A stretch of 64,000 bases of DNA from Flavobacterium proteolyticum. Lineage in GTDB: Bacteria > Bacteroidota > Bacteroidia > Flavobacteriales > Flavobacteriaceae. The DNA is taken from assembly GCF_015223105.1 (NCBI RefSeq), contig NZ_JADFTZ010000007.1, positions 1 to 64,000 of the forward strand. The letters run 5' to 3'. Under the pieces are notes generated by a model. That model was not told where the DNA came from and ran no database searches. It saw only the letters and a program-made list of their open reading frames with translations. This document shows, one piece after another, positions 26,007 to 36,200 of the stretch. The position numbers and the translations under genes were made by a program. Position 1 is the first letter of the stretch, and every line of letters starts with the position of its first letter.

Positions 26007-27777
26007 AACTGCAGGCGTGTTTTATGGCATCAACTAAATATTTGATGTATTCATCTTTTTCATCTATTATTAGATTTTCATCCTCTTCTATTTTTTGTGC
26101 TAAATCAGTTGCAATTTTTACCTTATCCAATTTTGAAGAGCTAATTTTCTTTAGCATTGGAATAAATTCATCGAAATTATTTTTAAAAATTGTTGGATGT
26201 ACTTTTTTTAATGACTCTTTAAAATTTTCTGATAAACAAATTGACTTAAACAAACACCATTCTAAAGTCCATTCTTTTGCTAATTCTAATTCTACATTAG
26301 TTTTATTAAGCTCTTTTTTTAACTGCTCTAAGTTTTCATATTTTGTTTTAAGTTTACCATCTAATTTATCAAGTTCAATAAAACTTCCATCTTCTTCAGG
26401 TCTATTGTCTAAATCTGTCACAATACTAACAGGGATATTCATTTTCTCGTCTCGATTTCTTCTTAAAAATATTTTGGCAAAATGTAAATAGGCAATAGAA
26501 GCCACATTTACAATAGAAACTTCTTTTTTAGTTAAATCAAATCCTAACTTATTTGCTAAAGCAGGAATGAGAATTTCTTCTGACCAACCTTCAACAATAA
26601 TTATTCCTTTAGCAAAAAATAAATTTGATTTTGTAACATCTAAAAAGCGTTCTAAATAAATATAGTCTTTAGGCTCCAATTTTGTTTTTCCTTCACCCAT
26701 TGGAAAAACATTATTGTCTTTGCAAATCATTAAAGATTTCAAAGGAACTTTTGAAGCAATATTTGGGCTATGTGTTGTTAGTATATATTGAATGGTTTCC
26801 TCGCCTTCCTTTTCTTTCAATGCATTAATAATTTTCATTTGAGCTTGAGGATGTAAATGCGCTTCTAATTCTTCAATCATGCATAATCTTAATCCATCCC
26901 AATTTTCCTTTTTCAGATGGAGCAACTCGGCCGACATATAAAGTCGATTCATTGTTCCTAATCCTAAATTTGTTTCTTTATCAATTCCTAAAGATATTTT
27001 TTCAAGGATATTTTTAATTTCTGCATTTCCGAGAGAAAAAATAGATTCGTATTTGTTATCAATAAATTTCTTCAAGAATTCATCTATTTTGTCTTTTATC
27101 TCTTCTTTATTACTGTTGGATAAATCTTCAATTTTATTTTCATCCTTAAACCAATTCTCAATCTCTTCATTGATTTTTTTAAATTTTTCTACAAAAAAAT
27201 GCTCTTCATTATTCTTGCCTTTTTTGAACAATTTATGTTCTTGAAGAATTTGAGATAAACGAGAATTTTTTTTTGAAGTTAAGTCAGCGTTTGCATCTCT
27301 CAAGGCTTTAAGATATGTACATTTTAAATAATCTCTTGCTTCTGCATTAATTGGATAACCAATATCATCCATTCCTGCTTTAATATCAGTAGGTAAGATT
27401 TTACCTTCTTTATCCTTACTTACATCATAAATTAAACGTAAAATAGGAATGTCAATTCCATTTTCTTTTGTCCAACCTAGCCATTCAATAAAATTTTTAG
27501 CTTCGTTATCTTTTAATCCTCTGAATTCTATTTCAATTCGCAAACGACTTTCATTTTTATAGAAATCTTCATTTTCTACTTTTATCCATTCGTAAGCATG
27601 AGTCTTTAAAACCAATTTTATGGCATCAATTATTGCTGTTTTACCAGAATCATTTTCACCTATTAAAACATTTAGCCCCCTAGTAAAAGGAACAATTAAA
27701 TCAGCGTTTTTTAAATCAAATGGGCTGTGCGAGCCATATTTTCTAAAATTCCAAAGTCTTAATTCTGATATATACAT
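25996..27777 (-). CDS. gajA: OLD-family ATP-dependent nuclease, GajA-like
   Basis: A 593-residue class 2 OLD protein: an ABC-type ATPase joined to a TOPRIM nuclease. Walker A GENDSGKT is at residues 40-47, the signature LGLGTMNRL at about 281, Walker B with catalytic glutamates CMIEELEAHLHP at about 299, and the H-loop TTHSPN at 344. The TOPRIM domain has IIIVEGWSEE (glutamate about 396) and VTDLDNRPEE (aspartates 455 and 457). In Gabija, GajA is the DNA-nicking effector gated by nucleotide depletion and acts with GajB. It begins 10 bases after the SLATT gene. Confidence 0.88.
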   Translation of the reverse strand: MYISELRLWNFRKYGSHSPFDLKNADLIVPFTRGLNVLIGENDSGKTAIIDAIKLVLKTHAYEWIKVENEDFYKNESRLRIEIEFRGLKDNEAKNFIEWLGWTKENGIDIPILRLIYDVSKDKEGKILPTDIKAGMDDIGYPINAEARDYLKCTYLKALRDANADLTSKKNSRLSQILQEHKLFKKGKNNEEHFFVEKFKKINEEIENWFKDENKIEDLSNSNKEEIKDKIDEFLKKFIDNKYESIFSLGNAEIKNILEKISLGIDKETNLGLGTMNRLYMSAELLHLKKENWDGLRLCMIEELEAHLHPQAQMKIINALKEKEGEETIQYILTTHSPNIASKVPLKSLMICKDNNVFPMGEGKTKLEPKDYIYLERFLDVTKSNLFFAKGIIIVEGWSEEILIPALANKLGFDLTKKEVSIVNVASIAYLHFAKIFLRRNRDEKMNIPVSIVTDLDNRPEEDGSFIELDKLDGKLKTKYENLEQLKKELNKTNVELELAKEWTLEWCLFKSICLSENFKESLKKVHPTIFKNNFDEFIPMLKKISSSKLDKVKIATDLAQKIEEDENLIIDEKDEYIKYLVDAIKHACSYEN

Positions 27778-27787
27778 TTTTAAAGTT

Positions 27788-28438
27788 TTAAAAAATAAAA
27801 TAACTAATAATTAACAATGGAGGACTTACTATTAAAAGGGAATACCATCCATAACAAATCCATATGTATTTTATTTTAATAATTATTGAATCTTTGTCTG
27901 TTAATTCTTTAAAATAGCCTCTTTGAGTTTTCTTAAAATTTTGATAATCAATCGGATGATGATTTTCATATTTTGCTAAAATGACCTGATATTCTTCAGA
28001 TAATTCTTTACAAAAATTATAAATCTCATTTTCATTTGGATTAGTTTTCAAAGTTTTGAAAATTCTTAACTTATTATAAAGCACACTTAATTCTAATCCG
28101 CAATCATGAAAATTTTTTGCTTTAAGTTTATAATCTTGACTATTCTCATATTGAGCTAAAACTAATTGAATAATTGAAAGAGCGGTTATTAAATAATTTA
28201 TCAAATTTAAATTTTCATCATTTTTATTGAGATTATAGACAGCAATTAATCCCGCTATAATCAAATATGCTGACAGTATTGAAAAACTAATATTTGACAT
28301 TTTTGAAATAACCGTTAATCTTTTGTCTGCTTGAAATCGAGCTCCTTTTGTAGACCAAATTTTATAACTTAACTCTTCTAAAAAACTTTTTTCAAGATAT
28401 TCTTTTGAACCTGTAAAAATTCCTTTTTTTTCTTCCAT
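27788..28438 (-). CDS. SLATT-domain membrane protein
   Basis: A 216-residue protein that starts the defence operon. The N-terminal part (LEELSYKIWSTKGARFQADKRL, residues about 20-41, just before the first helix) resembles SLATT domains, recalled as type 5, followed by two transmembrane helices at about 51-69 and 80-97, a helical cytoplasmic stretch and a third hydrophobic segment at 191-216. SLATT proteins are predicted pore-forming effectors that kill infected cells and are usually paired with nucleotide-signalling or reverse-transcriptase genes. Here the partners are GajA- and GajB-like proteins. Family assignment is from memory of the pattern. Confidence 0.75.
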   Translation of the reverse strand: MEEKKGIFTGSKEYLEKSFLEELSYKIWSTKGARFQADKRLTVISKMSNISFSILSAYLIIAGLIAVYNLNKNDENLNLINYLITALSIIQLVLAQYENSQDYKLKAKNFHDCGLELSVLYNKLRIFKTLKTNPNENEIYNFCKELSEEYQVILAKYENHHPIDYQNFKKTQRGYFKELTDKDSIIIKIKYIWICYGWYSLLIVSPPLLIISYFIF

Positions 28439-28569
28439 TCTTTATTCTTTTTTTCTTATCCTTCTTCTCATTCACAAATACTTCTCATACAATTCAAAAA
28501 AAAACTGCATCATTTATCTAAATTTATAGTATAATTCCCAAACATAACCAAAAAATAACACCCTTACAA

Positions 28570-28616
28570 CCCGTAAAAATACCTGATTTTCAAACCAGGT
28601 ATTTTTACGGGGGTAG
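28570..28616. repeat. Palindromic element, mobile-element copy
   Basis: CCCGTAAAAATACCTG (28570-28585) pairs perfectly with 28596-28611 around a 10-base loop, and GGGTA follows. Its reverse complement matches 8345-8387 over 43 bases without a mismatch. It is the main feature of the 28439-28794 gap, between the T9SS type B gene and the defence operon; the rest of that gap shows no gene. Confidence 0.75.
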
Positions 28617-28794
28617 CTTCAGGAGCTAAGGTAAATAAAGGGATTGATAAAATTTTACGGATATACGTATTTGGAAATTTAAAATTTACTTCCGCAGATT
28701 AAATCAATTTTAGTGTTTTGATAAAAATGTACTTAAGGGAAAGAAAATTGAAGCAATTCAGTTTTAAAACTAACCTTGCATTGAAATTGAGAAA

Positions 28795-31700
28795 CTATCT
28801 CTTCAAACTAAAATGTCCTTTTACTATTCGTCCATCTTCTAACTGAACTGAATACCAATAATCTGATGATGGCATTTGATTTCCATTAAAAGTTCCATCC
28901 CAACCTAGACTTAATGGACTAAATTGATTTAATAACTTACCATAACGATCAAAAATATAAATGATGGTTTTGGCATTAAAACGACTATTTATCCCTTTTA
29001 TGTTCCAACAATCATTATATCCATCTCCATTTGGTGTGAAATAATTTGGAATTCCTAATACACTAATCTCTTTTGAAACACTTCCACATCCTTTCTTGTC
29101 TCTAACAAAAACGGTGTAAACACCAGATGGAACATTTATAAAATAATTTGAATCTTGATAATTTTCGTTATCCAAGCTAAACTCATAATCTCCTAATCCT
29201 GAGATTAAAATAGTAACCGTGTTTTCGTTTGTTAAATCTATAATTTGAACGTTTTGAATCGTAGCAATATTAGAAGCTGCAACTGTAATTGTTCTGGTTC
29301 TTATACAGCCGTTTGAATTGGTTACTTTAACTGTATAAATTCCTTCTATATTTACTGTTAATCTATAACCTGTTGCTCCGCTGATAGCGTTATTGTTCAA
29401 ATACCATTGATAGCTAAAATTTGAAATTGTAGTCTCATCTATCAAACCTGCATTGAGTTCTTTTGTAAACAAAGGGTTATCGCTACAAATTAATTCATCT
29501 CCAAACAATTCAATTTCAGGAACTGGATTAACAATTAAAGGAATAGTTAAATACGCTTTACAAGTTGTATTTAATAGATTTATAACTTCAACACGGATAT
29601 TTTGTGTTGCACTTAAAAATGGGTTTGGTAATGGACTTGAAAGTGAATTACCATTTGCGTCGAAATAATTCACTAGCATTCCAGTTTGTGTTCCTAAAAT
29701 CGTGTTTTGAAAACTACTTGTGTCAAAAGGATAGATACCATCTTGATTAACTGGATTAGTTTCATCATCACAAACAGTAGTTAAACTTGTTGGAATTGCA
29801 AAAGCTTTGGGTAAATCATCTACTTTAAAAGTAATAGTTGATTCATAAAAACACGCTGATATGGTATTATTGGTAGCTCTAACTCGTATTGTTTGTGAAG
29901 TTGTATTAAAAGGGTTTGGCAACGGACTTGGTAATGGATTATTATTCGCATCCCAATAACTCAACACAACATTAGTTAGTCCGTTTAAAACATCGGATTG
30001 TATATTAGTTGTGTTAAAAGCATAAAATCCATCGTGATTATCATCACACTGGTTGTAGGTTTTTGGTTGAATAATTGGAATTCGTTCTACATGTAATGTT
30101 ATGTGATGTCCCAAACCAATACACTCATTATTCAATTGGCTATCGACACGAACGTAAATATTTTGCGCATTTGAATACCCAATATTGGTATAATTTGAAA
30201 TATCGGTTATAGCATTTTGTTCTGCTAATGCATCTGCAATATTTCTATAATAAGTTATATCTAACAATTGTCCGCTGGGATATTGTGAAGCGATTTGTGC
30301 ATTGGCACCACTGAAATTAAAAGTAGCAATTCCATCGGTGTTTGAACCTGAAGCTACATCATCACAAACATAAAAATGTTCTTGTATAGAATTTGATATT
30401 TGAGTGGTTGAAACAGTTAAATTAATTTGTGCTGTACTATAACACCCCATATCATTTTCCACTCTTACATAAACCACATCGTTACTTACTATTTGATTTG
30501 TATGTGCGATTGGATTTGGAATTGTTATTAAAGCATTGTCAGCGTCGCTTTGCGTTAAATGATAGGTAAAAGTTAAATCTGAAGTATTTGATACTAATGC
30601 TTGTTCTATCTGTTTTAAATTAAAAGCACTAAAACCATCATTGTTATCATCACATTGTTTTAATGATATAACATTACTAATTAAAGCGGGTCTTGGATGT
30701 ATCGTGATGTTTCTTGTGTTAGTTCCTGTTCCTTGTGGCGTTGAAACGGTTACACTAACCGTATAATTACCGGGACTTGTATAAATATGTGAAGGATTTA
30801 ATGCGGTTGAAGTATTTCCGTCACCAAAATTCCAAGTAGAAGATAAAACCGTTTGGTTTGTTGAAAAAGAAAAACTTGAACTTTGTCCTTCACAATTTGA
30901 GGATAAATTTATTGAAGGAGTATAAAAAAAAGATTGTGAAAAAGAAGGCAAACCTGCTTTGGATCTTCTACCACCTAAATTTAGCGAAAACTGTTGTAAA
31001 TTACAACCAGTTCCCAAAATATTAGGATTTTCTATTACTGATAATGAATTCGAAAGATCATGAGCTATGTATATTTTTCCATCGGGTCCTAACTGTAATG
31101 ATTGTGGATGAAAAGAAAATGAAAAATGAAAATCAATTCTTGATGCTGCGATGTCTGTTGCTGTTAAATCAAATTGAGATATGAAATAATTCAAACTTTT
31201 ACTTGAATACAAAACCTCTCCGTTAGGCGAAAATTCAATTCCATAAACTGCTTGAGTAATAAATGCCCCTTGATCATTAATAAGTGTTATTGGGTTTGAT
31301 AATTGACCCGTTGCGTTATTAAAATCAAGAATTTGTAAAGTATTCAATAAAAAATGTGCTACGGCTACTTTGTTACCAGCTGGGGAAAACTTCATATGTC
31401 CCATAGAATGATCTGCATCATTATTTGGCACAAAAGTCCCGACATTAGAAACTATAGGTGTTCCAACAATACCCGCCGATGTAAGAAGATGTGTATAAAA
31501 TGTATTCCCAGGAAAACCATGTGTTACAATCCAATAATCGGTATTGTTAGCATGTTTAACCACTGAAATTTTTTCACATGTTGGTGTGTAAACTAAAACA
31601 TTCTTTTCAGCAGTAACTCCTCCTAAACCACCATCTAAAGTTAAATCAATAACACTGTAAGTAAAACCATTTGCATAACCTCCTCTATCTATGGCAAAAA

Positions 31701-32037
31701 CATAAAACAAATTTGGGTTTCCTGGTTTTGGAACAATTGTTGCTGATTGTGTAGTAGAATCATGACCTAACAAACCTGTTCCATTAAGCATTACTTGATG
31801 ATTTCTATTCCAAACAGTTATACCATTTGTATAAAACAATAACTGCCCTAAATTATTAGATAAAACAGCACAGCCCTCTAATGTATTCATTTGACTGTTT
31901 AATAAAGGAACTGGACTACCACTATTAAAATCTAAACCAGCATTTTCTCCAAAATACCAAATGTTGGCTTCTCCTTGAGAAAAAGCCAACATTGGAAGCA
32001 ATAAAAATATTTTTACAATATTTTTTAAAAATAACAT
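28795..32037 (-). CDS. T9SS type B secreted protein with PKD and CHU_C domains
   Basis: A 1080-residue surface or secreted protein. After a signal peptide (FLLLPMLAFSQ) comes a region of about 370 residues like the beta-propeller starts of gliding-associated proteins (ANIWYFGENAGLDF). A PKD domain follows (STWNFGDGNTST with HIYTSPGNYTVSV), then several repeats of about 100 residues marked by CDDNNDGFxAFN or CDDE-type motifs, an Ig-like part, and the C-terminal sorting domain (IPNYFTPNGDGYNDCW to KGHFSLKR). The type B domain predicts export by T9SS. Adhesion is likely but not proven. Confidence 0.88.
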   Translation of the reverse strand: MLFLKNIVKIFLLLPMLAFSQGEANIWYFGENAGLDFNSGSPVPLLNSQMNTLEGCAVLSNNLGQLLFYTNGITVWNRNHQVMLNGTGLLGHDSTTQSATIVPKPGNPNLFYVFAIDRGGYANGFTYSVIDLTLDGGLGGVTAEKNVLVYTPTCEKISVVKHANNTDYWIVTHGFPGNTFYTHLLTSAGIVGTPIVSNVGTFVPNNDADHSMGHMKFSPAGNKVAVAHFLLNTLQILDFNNATGQLSNPITLINDQGAFITQAVYGIEFSPNGEVLYSSKSLNYFISQFDLTATDIAASRIDFHFSFSFHPQSLQLGPDGKIYIAHDLSNSLSVIENPNILGTGCNLQQFSLNLGGRRSKAGLPSFSQSFFYTPSINLSSNCEGQSSSFSFSTNQTVLSSTWNFGDGNTSTALNPSHIYTSPGNYTVSVTVSTPQGTGTNTRNITIHPRPALISNVISLKQCDDNNDGFSAFNLKQIEQALVSNTSDLTFTYHLTQSDADNALITIPNPIAHTNQIVSNDVVYVRVENDMGCYSTAQINLTVSTTQISNSIQEHFYVCDDVASGSNTDGIATFNFSGANAQIASQYPSGQLLDITYYRNIADALAEQNAITDISNYTNIGYSNAQNIYVRVDSQLNNECIGLGHHITLHVERIPIIQPKTYNQCDDNHDGFYAFNTTNIQSDVLNGLTNVVLSYWDANNNPLPSPLPNPFNTTSQTIRVRATNNTISACFYESTITFKVDDLPKAFAIPTSLTTVCDDETNPVNQDGIYPFDTSSFQNTILGTQTGMLVNYFDANGNSLSSPLPNPFLSATQNIRVEVINLLNTTCKAYLTIPLIVNPVPEIELFGDELICSDNPLFTKELNAGLIDETTISNFSYQWYLNNNAISGATGYRLTVNIEGIYTVKVTNSNGCIRTRTITVAASNIATIQNVQIIDLTNENTVTILISGLGDYEFSLDNENYQDSNYFINVPSGVYTVFVRDKKGCGSVSKEISVLGIPNYFTPNGDGYNDCWNIKGINSRFNAKTIIYIFDRYGKLLNQFSPLSLGWDGTFNGNQMPSSDYWYSVQLEDGRIVKGHFSLKR

Positions 32038-32127
32038 TTACCTAATTTTATTTTTGATTTCTCACAAAAGAATACAACTTATAACGCATTACACATTTAA
32101 AATTTCATCTTTTATATACCTTATTTT

Positions 32128-32781
32128 CTAAAAAGTGTAACCAACCCCTAACTGAAACAAACGATTTTTAGTTGAAAGTGTTTCATAAGTATAACTAAAA
32201 GCACTACTGTCTGATGGTGAAAGACCCATATAATATCTAGCATTAACAGATATTTTATCGTTAATATGATAACCACCGCCAAAATTTACACCAAAAACAA
32301 CAGGTTTATAGTAATCTTTTAAATTTTTACCGTTTTCAACTATGGTTGATGTATCGTTTATATAATTGTTCTTCACTACCACATCTCCTTTTGCTGATAA
32401 AAGAAAATCAAAATAAGGACCTGCTTCTATAAAAACTTTTTTTACAACAAAAAACTGAAAATTTAATGGAACACTTAAATAATTTAAGCGATTATCAGCT
32501 TCAATTAGTCTATATTCATAATCCACCTTTTGATTTGCACCTTGCATAGAGAAAAGTAATTCAGGCTGAAAAGCAAATTTTTTACCCATTGGAATATTTG
32601 TAAAAAGACCTAAATGTATACCTGTTTTACTACTAGAGGTAGCGTCATATTCTTCCTCTAAAATTACAGACGACAAGTTTAAACCTCCTTTAACTCCAAA
32701 CTTTACTTTTGATGGTTTGTCTTGGGCATTACTTACTAAAAATGTAGCTAAAAAGGCTACGGCTAAAATTATTTTTTTCAT
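32128..32781 (-). CDS. Outer-membrane beta-barrel protein (PorT-like)
   Basis: A 217-residue protein with a signal peptide (KKIILAVAFLATFLVSNAQ), then alternating strands typical of the OMP_b-brl_2 family: KFGVKGGLNLSSV, GIHLGLFTNIPMGKKFAFQPELLFS, FIEAGPYFDFLLS, VFGVNFGGGYHI and a C-terminal FQLGVGYTF ending in an aromatic residue as expected for BAM insertion. Its function is unknown. It lies between the T9SS type B gene and the RHS lipoprotein. Confidence 0.85.
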   Translation of the reverse strand: MKKIILAVAFLATFLVSNAQDKPSKVKFGVKGGLNLSSVILEEEYDATSSSKTGIHLGLFTNIPMGKKFAFQPELLFSMQGANQKVDYEYRLIEADNRLNYLSVPLNFQFFVVKKVFIEAGPYFDFLLSAKGDVVVKNNYINDTSTIVENGKNLKDYYKPVVFGVNFGGGYHINDKISVNARYYMGLSPSDSSAFSYTYETLSTKNRLFQLGVGYTF

Positions 32782-32849
32782 GGTTATTGTTTTTTATTTT
32801 GTTAAAGCCCCACACGAAAGGATTCGTGAGGGAGCGGGGGATAAAAATT

Positions 32850-33233
32850 TTAAAAATCGCCTAATTCAAATTTTAACGTATCATTATTCTTAATTATATA
32901 AAAATATTTTTCATTTTTAAATTTATATATAACATATGGTGGTTTAATATCCGTTATAAAGGGCTCAAAAAAATAATCATCTGATTTAATATCAGGTTCT
33001 CCATAATCTTCTATCCATTTTGGAAAACTATCTTTGTAAATTAAGAAACAATTACTAAATAGAGTATATTTTTTGTTTAAAGTTAATATACCTCTATTTA
33101 TTGTAACCGATTCAATTGTATCAGCCGTAATTTCGTCCTCTACTTTAATAAAGCCTTGTATTTTTTCTTGGTGAAGACAACCTGTCAATAATAATATTAA
33201 AAATAATATAAAAAACTTAATTAATCTTTCCAT
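32850..33233 (-). CDS. Lipoprotein overlapping the RHS gene, possible immunity protein
   Basis: A 127-residue product with a lipobox LLLLTGCLHQ (cysteine about 19). The mature part is charged and beta-prone (FIKVEDEITADTIE, YVIYKFKNEKYFYIIKNNDTLKFEL) with no recognised domain. Its first 13 bases overlap the end of the RHS gene in another frame, so the two are translationally coupled. Immunity genes usually sit immediately after the toxin gene, so an immunity role in the periplasm or inner membrane is a reasonable inference, not shown. Confidence 0.7.
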   Translation of the reverse strand: MERLIKFFILFLILLLTGCLHQEKIQGFIKVEDEITADTIESVTINRGILTLNKKYTLFSNCFLIYKDSFPKWIEDYGEPDIKSDDYFFEPFITDIKPPYVIYKFKNEKYFYIIKNNDTLKFELGDF

Positions 33234-36200
33234 GGTGTTGTTCTTGAAGTTGTACCATAATTTAAATTTATATCGGCAGCTGTTGCACTTACCCCTACTC
33301 CTCCAGATAAACCGAAACCTATCACATATTTTCCACCTCCTAATGGAGCATAGATGCCTGTAACACCAACACCAATTCCTACATCAATTCCAAAATTCAA
33401 TTCGTATCGTTGACCAAGAAATACATTATGTTTAAAATTACTAGGCCCTGAATAATATAATTTTGTAATACTAATGTTTGCAGATGCAGAAGCTAAAGTA
33501 CCTCCAACACCTATATCGTCATATTGATAAAATTGACCTTTATCTAAACCTCTTAACATATAAAGCCCTCCTTTTTCTAGTTTAACTACTCCTCCAATAC
33601 CTGCATTAGCATTTCCCGAAACTGCAATAGCATCAGGACCAAACAAATGTCTATATTGACCAGTAACTGCATAAGCTGCAATATCAATTGCCCCACTTGT
33701 CAGCGATGTTTTTAATAATGATGAAAAGTACTTTTTATAATCTATTTTTCTTTTTGGACGTGGATCATGCAACGTATGATTCAGTCCACTCACAATCATT
33801 CCTGTTACTGCCCCTTGCCAAAAGTTACCTCCACTAATGGCGGCTCCAGCTCCTCCACTAATTGTACCAAAAAACATAGTACCTGCTGTGCCTGGGTTTG
33901 CACCGCCTAAGCCTTCAATCATCTTACGACTCATAGTATAATCGCCATTATCAACAATGTGCTCACCACCCTGCCACAAACTACTCATAACACTACTTAA
34001 ACTACCTGAGGCAAAACCTGTCCAAAACTTACCTCCTTGTATAGCCGTTAAAGTACCTTGTGTTGAGCCATGGGCAATTGCTTGCACTGTGGCTCTTACA
34101 TATAAATTTTTTATACCCGAAACTATATCTCCTATTCCATATGCTATACCAGCACTTACCGATGTGGTTACAACAGTTGTAGCTATACCTCTAAACGTAA
34201 TAGGCCTGTCATTTATTACAGCATCGCCAAAATAAACAGCAAGCGCAACTGCCATTGAAATAGCAAATGAAACACCAAAATCCTCACCACTAATATCAGA
34301 ATATTTTAGTGGGTTATTTAAACAATAACCATAACGATTGTAGTTTTGAGTATTATAAGGCTCTTGTACTTTACTATCAGGCTGTAAAAAGCGGTGTAAC
34401 ATAGGATCGTATATACGACCATTCATGTTAATTAAACCAACACTTTCTAAATGCTCGTGTCCTGTATAACCTCTATCAAAGAACGTTAATTTTGCTAATG
34501 TATTACCTGATGCATCTTGAACTTTTGACAGTAATCCCCAAGGATCAAATTGACGCTTTTCGATAAGTGTCCCTGTAGCATTTGAAATAGCAAGAATTGT
34601 TCCTTGATAATCGCGATGCAAATAAAACAAACCACCTGTTGGAGTTGTAGCTGTACCTATATAAGTATTCTTAACTACAATATCTGAACTATAAGCGTTT
34701 CCTCCTACAAAAGTAATAATTTCTACACTACTTGGGACTGTAAAATTGTTATTTGTAAAATTAGCGGTTACCTCCATACTTCCGTCGGCACTGTAATAAC
34801 GACGAAAGGGTCTTAACGTTTTATTTGAATTTGTATTTCCCCAATACATCATACTTCTTTGTTCAGAAATATTATAAGATATGTTTAAGATATCCTTATT
34901 TGGAATAGCAATACGATATGGAGAACTAAACATATTGTAATCAATTTCTTGATTACCTACAGTACTTGTTGCATAGTAACTTTGCCCCTGAGAACTTAAT
35001 TTTACTTTGCTATTTTGATAGGGCTTATTTTGAATTTCATATTTGTATTCTCCTAAAACATTTTGTGTAATACGACCTTTATTATCATATACTTGATTTA
35101 AACTTGGAATTTTGTCAATTCTTAAATTATCTACATAGAAGGTAGCGTTAGGAATAACAATACCTCCACCATTTGAAGATTCGGGACTAGCAGGATTAAT
35201 ACTAAAACGAAATTTTAAAATAGGATTAGGCACTAAATTGCTTACTGTGTAAGTAAAATCTAAATTACCATTTTCAAAAGAGCCAACTTCATATTCAGCA
35301 TAGTTATTAGGATCGCTTGGGTCTATCTCAAGTATGGTAACTTGAGTTATTACTCCGTACGAACCTGATTTATTTGAAATTGCTGCTCTAATTCTTAATT
35401 GTTCACCAGATTCAAAAGTATATGACAAATTTCTTTGAGCTGCTATAGGCAATTCAGTCTCAGAAGGCGCTTTTAAAATTACCTTCATTGTTCCTGAAAC
35501 ATTGGAGACACTACCTTTAGTACTTCCTCCTAAAAAAGTAAATCCGTCGGTTGTTGTGTTGAATGGTAAATTTAACAACATTGTTGAAACACCATTCCAC
35601 TTTGTTAATCTATCTAAACTATCATATTCAAAATATTCTTTACTATCAAAAAGACTATTATATCTATTCATTAAATTACCTAAAATAGGCTCAAATTGAT
35701 TATTTAATGTCATAAAATTAGTAGTCCCTTTATCATGTTTCTGTTGAGATAAATATCCATAAGAATCAAATGTGTTACTTATGTTTATACCATTCCCAAA
35801 TTGAGCCGTGGTTAATTGACCTCTAGAATTAACATCATTAGCTTGCCAAATAACTGTAGCGCCATCTTTTAATTGCCATTTGGCACCATTTTTATATGTA
35901 TAATTAATCGATTTTGTACTTGTTTTACCATAACTCAAAGCAGTTGTTGTTTCAGAACTTACTCTACCAAAATTATCAAAAGTAAACGACTTAGTAAAAG
36001 TAGCAACTGGACTTGAAGATCCAACTTCATACAGTTTTTCAACACTTTGATTGATTTGTTTCGTGGCAGAATCATAAGTATAGTCATATGAACTATTTCC
36101 ATCAATTGGATTTGTAATGGATAGATTTGTCAGCCATTTATTAGTAGCATCGTAAGTATATGTTGCCGTCATATTAGTAGCATCAGAAGTTGTTAAACCA

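Noticed and set aside
27788..28438. Retron or reverse-transcriptase system around the SLATT gene
   Set aside because: No reverse transcriptase motif (YADD) and no retron RNA-like repeat is seen next to it.
28439..28794. CRISPR array suggested by repeated hairpin sequence
   Set aside because: The element occurs once here and once at 8 kb, with no regularly spaced repeats; no cas genes in the window.
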